Of a stretch of DNA of 13,500 nt, positions 1 through 6,537 are shown in pieces. The position numbers and the translations under genes are program-made. The DNA comes from Verrucomicrobiales bacterium (GTDB lineage: Bacteria > Verrucomicrobiota > Verrucomicrobiia > Verrucomicrobiales > DEV007). The notes under the pieces were generated by a model. It was not told the origin of the DNA. It made no database searches and worked only from the letters and a program-made list of their open reading frames with translations. Location: the NCBI GenBank assembly GCA_002696885.1, contig NZSO01000086.1, positions 1-13,500 on the forward strand, read 5' to 3'. Every line of letters starts with the position of its first letter. The first letter of the stretch is position 1.

Positions 1-203
1 TGATTTGGCCTTAAATACCTGAGAGTTACAAGGCATGTAGCCAAAAAAATTATTGCGATAGATGGAAGTAATAAAAGGTCAAGCACTGCAGAAGTTTCTA
101 AATCAAAGTAGCTACGAACCATAAAATTTATTATAAAAAATACTACAAAAAGGTAGATTAAACCAGCTCTTGACTGGGCACAATGTTGGCATTTTTTTTT
201 CAT
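1..203 (-). CDS. Partial small membrane protein with N-terminal CxxC, unrecognised
   Basis: An open frame reads leftward from an ATG at 203-201 to the window edge, 67 codons without a stop, so its C-terminus is missing. It begins with a lysine run and a Cys-Gln-His-Cys motif (residues 5-8). Two hydrophobic segments follow (about residues 14-27 and 41-58), separated by a short polar stretch with Arg, Asp and Glu, and then positively charged residues. This looks like a small two-pass membrane protein with a possible metal-binding or redox CxxC at its cytoplasmic N-terminus. The ribosome-binding site is weak (GGTAAG about 5 nt upstream). The codons right after ATG are a run of nine A, a possible slippage site. 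I do not recognise a family. It could be an unrelated housekeeping gene bordering the flagellar cluster. Confidence 0.5.
   Translation of the reverse strand, partial: MKKKCQHCAQSRAGLIYLFVVFFIINFMVRSYFDLETSAVLDLLLLPSIAIIFLATCLVTLRYLRPN
176..191 (+). promoter_or_regulatory. Weak candidate σ54 (-24/-12) promoter
   Basis: The sequence GGGCACAATGTTGGCA has GG at 177-178 and GC at 189-190, the 12-base register of σ54 promoters, and keeps the CAC after the -24 GG. It deviates at the first T and within the -12 TTGC (TGGC). It lies inside the 5' end of the leftward partial gene. If real, the start would be near 202, about 53 nt before the ATG at 255. It is much weaker than the three other σ54 sites in this window. 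Confidence 0.25.
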
Positions 204-254
204 TTTTCTTACCAGACTGTTGATTTCAGCTAAATTACAGCGTAACTTTGCGGT

Positions 255-587
255 ATGCAAGTTGCGTTCCATACTGACAGTATATCAGAAAGAAATTCTG
301 CGATTTCGAATATGGGTGCTCACTCACTGGGTTTAGTAAGTAGCAATTCAAACTTTAGAACTGGTCAATCTGGGGTGATGTCCCATAAAAATCAAAATGA
401 AAATTATTCAAATGCTCGGATTTACAGTCCATATCTTTCCCCCTCAAGTGTTTTAATAATGGACATGCAAAACAGACGTATTGATACAGACCCTACCTAT
501 GTACATAATGTTGCGAGAACAAAGTATTTTAACGTTTCTAAACCTGCAATGCCTGCAGAGCATTTTAAGGTCAATTTACTCGCATAA
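255..587 (+). CDS. Orphan 110-aa protein of unknown function
   Basis: The frame runs from ATG 255 to a TAA at 585-587. An in-frame stop 9 nt upstream of the ATG (243-245) prevents a longer form. The product is rich in Ser and Asn in its first 50 residues, has no membrane segment, and contains a more structured-looking middle (about residues 58-95, with SPYLSPSS and the aromatic/basic RTKYFNV). Its C-terminus is VNLLA, close to the LNLLA end of FliK in this window. I recognise no family. No good Shine-Dalgarno precedes 255. A later Met at codon 42 has a G-rich stretch just upstream, so the start is uncertain. It converges on fliS and sits at the flagellar cluster border, so a flagellar accessory role is possible but unproven. 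Confidence 0.55.
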   Translation: MQVAFHTDSISERNSAISNMGAHSLGLVSSNSNFRTGQSGVMSHKNQNENYSNARIYSPYLSPSSVLIMDMQNRRIDTDPTYVHNVARTKYFNVSKPAMPAEHFKVNLLA

Positions 588-608
588 GGTGTAAATTAAC
601 CGATCTAC

Positions 609-653
609 GGATAATTTATGTTCAACTTATCCTTACTATACAAGTAGACTTGT
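609..653. other. Convergent intergenic region with two short inverted repeats
   Basis: Two small hairpin-capable repeats lie between the ends of the orphan gene and fliS. GGATAA 609-614 pairs with TTATCC 627-632 (12-nt loop). ACAAG 640-644 pairs with CTTGT 649-653 (4-nt loop) and abuts the fliS stop codon. Neither is GC-rich or followed by a clear T-run on either strand. A bidirectional termination role is plausible from position only. Confidence 0.25.
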
Positions 654-1022
654 CTATTTAATTCCCTCCCAGCCTTCTAAAACAGTTTTTGCAAAACCTA
701 TTGAGCTGTCTAAATTTTGATCTGACTTATTTAATGTTACAGATATTATTTGCGACCTGCAGTATTCGTAAACTTTGAAAAGATTTTTTGCCAAATCACC
801 ACCATTTTCAAAATCTAAGCATTTTTGAAGGAAATATATGCATGAAAGAGCTCTCTCAATATGATGTTCTTTTTCCTCTTCAACTACTCCAGAATTGAGT
901 TTTTCCATACTCACTATTGCTTGTTCTAAAGCAAATTTTACTGCTGCGTAACCATCACCCTTTTGCAAATCTTTGGCAACTTTAGCTTGGTTATACGAGT
1001 TTAGTGCAAATGCTAAGTTCAT
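654..1022 (-). CDS. fliS: Flagellin export chaperone FliS
   Basis: FliS binds the C-terminus of newly made flagellin in the cytoplasm, prevents premature polymerisation and helps deliver it to the export gate. The 122-aa product matches the family's usual length. The diagnostic stretch is residues 68-87, where CLDFENGGDLAKNLFKVYEY matches the family pattern of a Leu-Asp, a Gly-Gly, then Ala-x-Asn-Leu and a Tyr-Asp/Glu-Tyr. A Trp lies near the C-terminus (LEGWEGIK), as is usual. The N-terminus has the family's Asn-x-Tyr start region but little else conserved. I chose the ATG at 1022-1020 over the in-frame ATG 18 nt upstream, because GGAGGAG (1034-1028) lies at ideal spacing from it and would be inside the longer form. 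The gene is divergent from the σ54 activator. Its partners fliD and fliC are not in the window. Confidence 0.9.
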   Translation of the reverse strand: MNLAFALNSYNQAKVAKDLQKGDGYAAVKFALEQAIVSMEKLNSGVVEEEKEHHIERALSCIYFLQKCLDFENGGDLAKNLFKVYEYCRSQIISVTLNKSDQNLDSSIGFAKTVLEGWEGIK

Positions 1023-1027
1023 TTTAG

Positions 1028-1034
1028 CTCCTCC
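1028..1034 (-). promoter_or_regulatory. Shine-Dalgarno of fliS that fixes its start
   Basis: GGAGGAG on the minus strand ends 5 nt before the ATG at 1022. It overlaps the codons that a longer reading (ATG at 1040) would use, and so favours the shorter protein. Confidence 0.75.
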
Positions 1035-1054
1035 ATACAAATGTAAACGACATC

Positions 1055-1082
1055 GAAATAGAAATATTAGCTAATTTGTCAA
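1055..1082 (-). promoter_or_regulatory. Possible σ70-type promoter for fliS
   Basis: On the minus strand a perfect -35 hexamer TTGACA (1082-1077) is followed after 16 bases by TATTTC (1060-1055), a poor -10. Transcription would begin near 1048, about 25 nt before the fliS ATG. No σ54 or σ28 signature is visible on this strand between fliS and the activator gene. Confidence 0.3.
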
Positions 1083-1175
1083 TTTTTTGAATTTTTATCT
1101 CGATATACTTTTTTAAAAAAAATAAATCAAAGGAAAAAGGGAATAACTATATGAAAATAAACCAGAAAAAATAAA

Positions 1176-1191
1176 TGGCACTCCACTTGCT
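1176..1191 (+). promoter_or_regulatory. σ54 (-24/-12) promoter of the activator-fliEFGHIJ unit
   Basis: TGGCACTCCACTTGCT matches the σ54 consensus TGGCAC-N5-TTGC exactly, with GG (1177-1178) and GC (1189-1190) 12 bases apart. The predicted transcript start is near 1202, only about 13 nt upstream of the ATG at 1215, so the leader is essentially the Shine-Dalgarno. Because the first gene it drives is itself a σ54 activator, this implies autoregulation. No clear upstream activator site is visible in the AT-rich 1041-1170. Confidence 0.85.
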
Positions 1192-1200
1192 GAAGTCGGT

Positions 1201-1207
1201 TGGAGGA
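1201..1207 (+). promoter_or_regulatory. Shine-Dalgarno that sets the activator's start
   Basis: TGGAGGA lies 7 nt before ATG 1215. An in-frame TTG at 1200 would give five more residues. It has no ribosome-binding site and lies at or before the predicted σ54 transcript start, so it is unlikely to be used. Confidence 0.75.
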
Positions 1208-1214
1208 TTTGATA

Positions 1215-2408
1215 ATGTACATAATCGATGATAAACAGTCGAAATTTTTTAACTTGGTTGCGCCCCTGCTAATGAATCGCGGCGTTATTCTGCATAAATT
1301 ATCGGAATTTGATTGCACTGCTCGTTCAAAAAATTCTGGAATATTTGTATCACTTGTGGACAATAAATTTAATTGCGTAAAAGACGAAGATTTCATTAGT
1401 TTTTTTAAGAAAAACAAGTTCAGTAGAGCTGTCTTATTAAAACCTGCTTGTGATGAATTCAAAATAATTAATCATTTTAATTCGGCAGTATCGGTTTTAG
1501 AAACCCCATTTCGGTTTGAAAATGAAAGTCATTTAAACATTTTTTATATCCACTATTTTTTAGAAATTATTTTGCAGGATCAACCTAATTTACCTTGTGC
1601 ATCTCAAGAATCAAGCAGGCTTGTTAACCTGGTGCGTAAAATTGCTACCACTGACGCAACAGTTCTAATAAATGGACCTACAGGCTCAGGAAAAGAGGTT
1701 TTATCATCACTTATTCACGCATTTTCTAACCGTCAAAATAATCCATTTGTGGCGTTAAACTGTGCTGCAATCCCCGATCAAATGTTAGAATCTATTTTAT
1801 TTGGGCATGAAAAAGGTGCTTTTACAGGCGCAGTTCAAGCTAATAAGGGATTAGTAAGAGCAGCGGACACAGGAACAATTTTGCTGGATGAAATTTCTGA
1901 AATGCCCTTAAATTTGCAAAGTAAGTTACTAAGGGTAATACAGGAAAAGCAAGTATTACCTATAGGAGCTAGTACTGAAGCTGAAGTAGACGTAAGAATT
2001 TTAGCAACAACAAATAGAAACATGTTTGATGAAGTAAAGTTAGGAAACTTTAGGGAAGATCTTTTCTATAGGCTAAATGTTTTTCCCTTAAATAATTTGA
2101 GTTTAGCCGAAAGGATTGACGATCTCATCCCAATTGTAGCGCATATGTTATTCAAGTCTTACAACGAAACTGGGGAAAATTTATCAATCACCGAAGATGC
2201 ACTAATTGCTTTAAAGCAGCATTCGTGGCCTGGCAATGTGCGTGAACTAGACAACATAGTGCAGCGGGCAAAAATTTTATCTTTAGGCGATAAAATTACT
2301 CTTGCCGATTTAATATTTGATAATCATGAGCTTGGTGAGCAACCGAATACAGCAGATATTTTAGCTGCTAAATTCAAATCATCTTCTACTGGTGAGGTAG
2401 TGCAATGA
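1215..2408 (+). CDS. σ54-dependent flagellar activator (FleR/FlrC/FlbD type) lacking the DNA-binding domain
   Basis: This is a 397-aa enhancer-binding-protein-type AAA+ ATPase that would remodel σ54-RNA polymerase at flagellar promoters. Residues 1-120 look like a degenerate response-regulator receiver: an early Asp-Asp pair (5-6), an Asp after a hydrophobic strand (49), and ETPFRF where receivers have the conserved Lys-Pro-Phe, so the Lys is lost. The AAA+ domain is intact: Walker A GPTGSGKE (154-161), σ54-contacting GAFTGA (201-206), Walker B TILLDEI (221-227), arginine-finger region REDLFYRL (280-287) and sensor II WPGNVRE (338-344). Only about 54 residues follow the sensor II motif, and the last 28 look disordered. 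The usual Fis-type helix-turn-helix is absent, and the stop overlaps fliE by ATGA, leaving no room for it. Family members normally have an adjacent sensor kinase (FleS/FlrB), and none is here. The position before fliE is that of fleR/flrC. Orthology to that gene or to flbD is not settled, so no symbol is given. Confidence 0.9.
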   Translation: MYIIDDKQSKFFNLVAPLLMNRGVILHKLSEFDCTARSKNSGIFVSLVDNKFNCVKDEDFISFFKKNKFSRAVLLKPACDEFKIINHFNSAVSVLETPFRFENESHLNIFYIHYFLEIILQDQPNLPCASQESSRLVNLVRKIATTDATVLINGPTGSGKEVLSSLIHAFSNRQNNPFVALNCAAIPDQMLESILFGHEKGAFTGAVQANKGLVRAADTGTILLDEISEMPLNLQSKLLRVIQEKQVLPIGASTEAEVDVRILATTNRNMFDEVKLGNFREDLFYRLNVFPLNNLSLAERIDDLIPIVAHMLFKSYNETGENLSITEDALIALKQHSWPGNVRELDNIVQRAKILSLGDKITLADLIFDNHELGEQPNTADILAAKFKSSSTGEVVQ

Positions 2409-2722
2409 AAATAACGGCATCTAATACACAACAGCTTATAAATCAGAATTTAGCTAAAGTTGAAAAAAATTCTACACGAGAAAGTCCTGCGAATTCCGAA
2501 AGTGTTTCGTTTCAGGAGCGGCTAGGTGATGGATTGCGAAATGTTTCTGAGGCCCAAAAGGATGCAGCAGAAATTGCTAAAAATTTCGAATTAGGCACGG
2601 AAAATGATTTGGCGAAAGTAATGGTCAGTCAACAAGTTAGTTCGCTCGCTTTCCAATTAACTCTAAATGTCAGAAACAAAGCGTTAAGCGCATACAAAGA
2701 CATTATGAATATGCCAGTGTGA
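2405..2722 (+). CDS. fliE: Flagellar MS-ring/rod junction protein FliE
   Basis: FliE joins the MS ring to the proximal rod and is among the first substrates of the flagellar export system. The 105-aa product has the typical length. Its C-terminal half carries the family signature: a Phe-x-x-Gly segment (NFELGTENDLAKVM), a Gln/Ser/Ala/Phe-rich helix, and the hallmark end VRNKALSAYKDIMNMPV. The N-terminal third is polar and variable, as is normal for an exported rod-type protein. The ATG at 2405 overlaps the activator's TGA by four bases (ATGA), implying translational coupling. A GGTGAGG stretch lies upstream. The only promoter visible upstream is the σ54 site at 1176. Confidence 0.95.
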   Translation: MKITASNTQQLINQNLAKVEKNSTRESPANSESVSFQERLGDGLRNVSEAQKDAAEIAKNFELGTENDLAKVMVSQQVSSLAFQLTLNVRNKALSAYKDIMNMPV

Positions 2723-2733
2723 TGGAGTAAGAA

Positions 2734-4518
2734 ATGGCTAATGTAGATCAATTTGAAGCAGAAAATGCTCTTACTACCGAAAGGACCGGTTTTCTAGCAG
2801 CGCCGACACAAGCACTGTCAAAGGTGAGGGAGACTTTAGATCAACCTGGATTTAGACGGGCATTCCCGACACTTCTTGCCAGTTTAACAGCAATAGCTGC
2901 GGTGATTCTGTACGTATCAATGCAACAGCCAACTATGACAACCTTATATTCGTCGGTTTCTGAGTCAGAAAAGTCAAAAATCATAGACTCCTTAAAAAAT
3001 ATGGGAATTGAAGTGCAATTAGATCCAGTAACCGGTGAAATTCTTGTGCCGGGTGATGTCTATCATCAGGCAAGAATATCTTTAGCCGCTCAAGGGCTGC
3101 CTGAATATGCTGGTGGTGGGTTTGATACCTTGGATAATATGCCGTTGGGTATTTCAAGATCTGTAGAAGGTGTGAAGTTGCGACAGGCTCAGGAAGTTGA
3201 ACTATCAAAATCCATTACAGAAATTAGTAGTATAAAGTCAGCCAGAGTTCACTTGGCTCTACCAGAAAAGTCTGTTTTTGTGCGTGATCAAATGCCTCCA
3301 ACTGCATCAGTTTTTGTGAGTTTGAAAAATGGTAGGAAGCTTGATCAAACTCAAGTACTTGCAATAACCAACCTTGTATCATCCTCAGTACCTGCTATGA
3401 GCCCATCGAATGTTTCGATTATTGATCAGTTTGGTAATTTATTATCAAATGCACCGGATGATCCTGATCAAGCCCTTGCCGATAGTCAGCTGGAATATCG
3501 GATGAAGTTAGAGAATATTTACCGAAACAGAATTCAAAGCTTAGTAACTCCTATCGTTGGAGCTGGAAATGTTAATGCGCAAGTAAACCTGGAAATAGAT
3601 TTTACTAGAAAAGAAGTTTCTCAGGAAATTGTTGATCCTGACACCATAGCAACTCTAAGTGAGCAAAATTCATTAAACGTCACCGCCAAAAAAGATTCTG
3701 TGGGGATACCTGGTGCAATATCAAATGAACCGCCTCAAGAAGCCACTGTAAATCAGCAACAGAACCAAGCCGGTGTGGCGACAAATGAAGCTCAAAGAGA
3801 AGAGGATAAATTTGAAACTAAATCTTCTACAAACCTTAGAAACTATGAAGTTAGCAAAACCTACGAAACAGTTAAAAACCCATCAAACCTTATTACGCGA
3901 ATTGACGCGGCATTACTGATCCGAGATCGAAAAGTTATCAACCCGGATACAGGTTTAGAAACTTATGAGCCAGTTCCTGAAGAGGTGATTACTCAGGTTG
4001 AAAACCTCGTTAAAAGTGCTCTTGGGATAAAAGAAGAGCGTGGAGATAGTTTGACCGTTACATCTCAGCCATTCGTAGAGGAATTTGAAGGTTTTGTGAC
4101 TAAATGGTATGAGGGCCAGTGGTTCAGGTCTATAGTAGAAAAAAGTCTTTTGGTGTTACTTATTGCTGTCGTTGCGCTAGGTGTTGTGCGTCCGATGCTG
4201 AATAAAATTCTTGTGCCCACGGCAAGTACAAATTCAGTAATGGAGCTTTATGCTGAGGCTGAAACCATGGCAGAAGTAGCCGCAAAGCGAGCCACTGAAA
4301 CTGAAGCAGTAGAAGTTGACGAAGGTGAGAGCCTAGATGAAATAAAAGCCAAGCTGAAACCTAAGAAAAAAGCTGGCGTTTCGGCTGATATGCTGGACAC
4401 AGCAAATACTTATGACGATAAAGTAGCACTTGTGAGAATTATTGTGACTGAAGAGGCAAGTCGAGTTGCGAACGTGTTTAAGCAACTGATGAGAGAAGAT
4501 CTTGAAGTTTTGAAATAG
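2734..4518 (+). CDS. fliF: Flagellar MS-ring protein FliF
   Basis: FliF forms the inner-membrane MS ring, the platform for the C-ring and the housing of the export gate. The 594-aa length is typical. A first transmembrane helix lies at about residues 45-65. It is followed by the ring-building region with PLGISRSVEGVKLRQAQEVE and ARVHLALPEKSVF, both characteristic of the family. Then come a long polar loop rich in Gln and Asn (about 310-380), a second transmembrane helix (about 468-486) and a charged cytoplasmic tail. The last 40 residues (DKVALVRIIVTEEASRVANV) match the FliG-binding segment. The ATG at 2734 has GGAG upstream and sits 11 nt after the fliE stop. I see no truncation or frameshift. 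Confidence 0.97.
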   Translation: MANVDQFEAENALTTERTGFLAAPTQALSKVRETLDQPGFRRAFPTLLASLTAIAAVILYVSMQQPTMTTLYSSVSESEKSKIIDSLKNMGIEVQLDPVTGEILVPGDVYHQARISLAAQGLPEYAGGGFDTLDNMPLGISRSVEGVKLRQAQEVELSKSITEISSIKSARVHLALPEKSVFVRDQMPPTASVFVSLKNGRKLDQTQVLAITNLVSSSVPAMSPSNVSIIDQFGNLLSNAPDDPDQALADSQLEYRMKLENIYRNRIQSLVTPIVGAGNVNAQVNLEIDFTRKEVSQEIVDPDTIATLSEQNSLNVTAKKDSVGIPGAISNEPPQEATVNQQQNQAGVATNEAQREEDKFETKSSTNLRNYEVSKTYETVKNPSNLITRIDAALLIRDRKVINPDTGLETYEPVPEEVITQVENLVKSALGIKEERGDSLTVTSQPFVEEFEGFVTKWYEGQWFRSIVEKSLLVLLIAVVALGVVRPMLNKILVPTASTNSVMELYAEAETMAEVAAKRATETEAVEVDEGESLDEIKAKLKPKKKAGVSADMLDTANTYDDKVALVRIIVTEEASRVANVFKQLMREDLEVLK

Positions 4519-4527
4519 GGTAAGAAA

Positions 4528-5553
4528 ATGGCAGAAGAAAATATTGAAGAAGGTTTTGAAAATCTCACTGGAACCGAAAAGTCGGCAATCCTGATGATGT
4601 TGCTAGGGGAAGATGAAGCCGCTACTGTGCTACAAAAACTTACACCAAGAGAAGTTCAGCACCTTGGCACAGCGATGTATTCAGTCACTGGTGTAGACCA
4701 ATCCACGGTAAATGCAGTTCTAGATGAATTTCTGGACACAATTAAGAAACAAACTGGTATCGGGCTTGGGGCTGGTCAGTATATAGAAAATGTTCTTACT
4801 AAGGCGCTTGGTGATGACAAGGCCCAATCAGTTCTAGGTCGAATTACTCCAGCAAGCTCAGAATCGCAGATTGATATACTTGACTGGATGGATGCCAGAG
4901 CGATTTCAGAATTAATACTTGATGAACATCCACAAATTAAAGCATTGATAATTTCGTATCTTGATTTTGGACTGGCTGCGGATGTTTTGACCCTGCTTCC
5001 AGATAATCTGCAGGCAGATATTGTACGGAGAATTGCCACGCTCGAAACCGTGGAGCCTGGGGCAATAAAAGAACTTGAGAGGGTTATGAAAGCTAAATTT
5101 GCTGCAAATACATCTTTGCGGGCGTCACAGATAGGTGGTGTAAAAGCAGCAGCCAAGATCATGAACTTTACAAAAACAGAAATGGAAACGCGTATATTGG
5201 GCGCAATAAAGAAAGATGATCGAGATTTAATGGCAGAAATCCAAGACAATATGTTTGTTTTTGAAAATCTTGGTGGGTCAGATGAGAGATCACTTCAAAC
5301 TCTTTTAAGGTCTGTTGACCAGGATGTTTTGGTCATTGCTATGAAAGGCGCTGAGACTGCTCTTCAGGACAAACTACTCGGCTGTATGTCAACAAGAGCG
5401 GCTGCCAACATAAGAGATGAAATGGAAGCGCTTGGTCCAGTGAGGCTTACCGAGGTACAGGAAGCGCAAAAGCAAATTATTAATGTTGCACGTAAGCTTT
5501 CAGATGATGGAACGATTGTCCTTGCAGGTCGAGGTGGTGAGGAAATGGTCTAA
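4528..5553 (+). CDS. fliG: Flagellar motor switch protein FliG
   Basis: FliG is the C-ring protein that contacts the stator and produces torque. It binds FliF at its N-terminus and FliM through the middle domain. The 341-aa product has the full three-domain layout. The N-terminal region has TEKSAILMMLLGEDEAA. The middle domain has the EHPQ motif (residues 133-136) used for FliM contact. The C-terminal torque domain has SVDQDVLVIAMKGAE followed by MSTRAAANIRDEMEALGPVR, where the alternating Arg, Asp/Glu and Arg residues correspond to the charged torque helix. It starts 9 nt after fliF with GGTAAG upstream. Its TAA overlaps the fliH ATG by one base (TAATG). No key residues are obviously missing. 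Confidence 0.97.
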   Translation: MAEENIEEGFENLTGTEKSAILMMLLGEDEAATVLQKLTPREVQHLGTAMYSVTGVDQSTVNAVLDEFLDTIKKQTGIGLGAGQYIENVLTKALGDDKAQSVLGRITPASSESQIDILDWMDARAISELILDEHPQIKALIISYLDFGLAADVLTLLPDNLQADIVRRIATLETVEPGAIKELERVMKAKFAANTSLRASQIGGVKAAAKIMNFTKTEMETRILGAIKKDDRDLMAEIQDNMFVFENLGGSDERSLQTLLRSVDQDVLVIAMKGAETALQDKLLGCMSTRAAANIRDEMEALGPVRLTEVQEAQKQIINVARKLSDDGTIVLAGRGGEEMV

Positions 5554-6521
5554 TGGTTGAGGCGCAGGAAAATAAGATAAACGAAACAAAAGAAGCAGAT
5601 TATGCAGATCTTCAAAGTTTACTTGAAGCAGCTAATTTGTCAAAATTTAATCCAGAACTTGGCTATACAGAGGAAAAGCGAGAATTTGAAAAATTCGAGA
5701 ACTTTTTTGAAATAGTAAAATCAAATGTCGATGAAGAAGCTCAAAGTAAGAAAGATGAGCCAGATGAAACTGAAGAAGTAAGCGATACTGTTGAAGAAAG
5801 TCAAAAGGATATACTTGATGAACGTGAATTAGTTAACAGTGAGGAATTTGAGCAAAAGGAAATTCTAGAAGAAGACTCAGAACAAGCATATGAGCAGACC
5901 GGTAATATCGAGACGGCTGGTACCGAACATGATGACGTTTCGGTTGGTGTTCTTGAGCAAATAAGTTCTACAGAGCAGTCTGAAGAAGAACACCAGGCGG
6001 CCCCAGATGCTCTAGATAATAAGGATGATAACAAACTATCACCTGAAGAAGTTGATCAAAGTATAGTAGAGATTAAGCCATTTTCTTCAGACCTGGAAAA
6101 AAATGCTTATGAAATGGGTCATAAAGACGCGTTAGAGGAGTTTGAGAGGTCAATGGGACTTGAAAAAAAGTCTCTCCAAGAATTAACAGTTACACTTTTT
6201 GCGATCAATGATAAACTTCAGGAGGCAACGGAGTCCCTTTTAAAAGAAAAGTTATTTGAATTATTTGATGAATTAATAGGTGAAAAACTCAATGAATTTG
6301 AGGAAACATTTGTTGCTAAAATTAAAGCTGCATCGAAATCTATAATAGCGCTCTCTAATGCAATCAAATTAGAATTAAATCACTCAGATTTTAAAATTTT
6401 AAAATCAAATGTACAGTTAAAAAGTCTTGGATTTGAAATTTCTGAAAAATCTGATCTTAGAAGAGGCGAGTTTCGTATTTTCCATGATTCATCCGGCTTC
6501 CAGCAAAAGTTTAATGGATAA
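5553..6521 (+). CDS. fliH: Flagellar export ATPase regulator FliH, with a long acidic N-terminus
   Basis: FliH dimers hold the FliI ATPase at the export gate and C-ring and restrain it before docking. The assignment rests on position between fliG and fliI and on the C-terminal half. There, an Ala-x-x-x-Gly-like segment (NAYEMGHKDALEEF, near 184) leads into a helical region and the terminal FEISEKSDLRRGEFRI motif typical of FliH. At 322 aa it is longer than common FliH proteins. The extra length is a strongly acidic, low-complexity stretch (about residues 60-175) dominated by Glu, Asp, Ser and Gln. The protein contains no tryptophan, although in Salmonella two N-terminal Trp residues mediate binding to FlhA. 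It begins by one-base overlap with fliG. Confidence 0.85.
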   Translation: MVEAQENKINETKEADYADLQSLLEAANLSKFNPELGYTEEKREFEKFENFFEIVKSNVDEEAQSKKDEPDETEEVSDTVEESQKDILDERELVNSEEFEQKEILEEDSEQAYEQTGNIETAGTEHDDVSVGVLEQISSTEQSEEEHQAAPDALDNKDDNKLSPEEVDQSIVEIKPFSSDLEKNAYEMGHKDALEEFERSMGLEKKSLQELTVTLFAINDKLQEATESLLKEKLFELFDELIGEKLNEFEETFVAKIKAASKSIIALSNAIKLELNHSDFKILKSNVQLKSLGFEISEKSDLRRGEFRIFHDSSGFQQKFNG

Positions 6522-6537
6522 AATTTGTTGAGTAGAA

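Noticed and set aside
609..632. GGATAA/TTATCC inverted repeat as an intrinsic terminator
   Set aside because: The six-base stem is AT-rich with a 12-nt loop and no following T-run, so it is listed only as an inverted repeat in a convergent gap.
1127..1462. A minus-strand frame covering the activator start and its promoter
   Set aside because: It overlaps a consensus σ54 promoter and the clearly coding start of the activator, and its composition is typical of antisense of AT-rich DNA.
2320..2480. Possibility that a frameshift hides an HTH domain of the activator
   Set aside because: The DNA after the sensor II motif continues in frame to a TGA that overlaps the fliE ATG, and the following DNA encodes FliE. 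No alternative frame here reads as a helix-turn-helix.
3470..3490. GCCGATAG inside fliF as a σ28 -10 element
   Set aside because: No TAAA-type -35 lies at the required distance and it is within coding sequence. Similar GCCGAT hits at 2301 and 11167 fail for the same reason.
4776..5249. A 157-aa frame on the minus strand inside fliG
   Set aside because: It lies wholly antisense to highly conserved fliG, has Ser/Ile/Ala-rich composition, and shows no start signal or recognisable domain.
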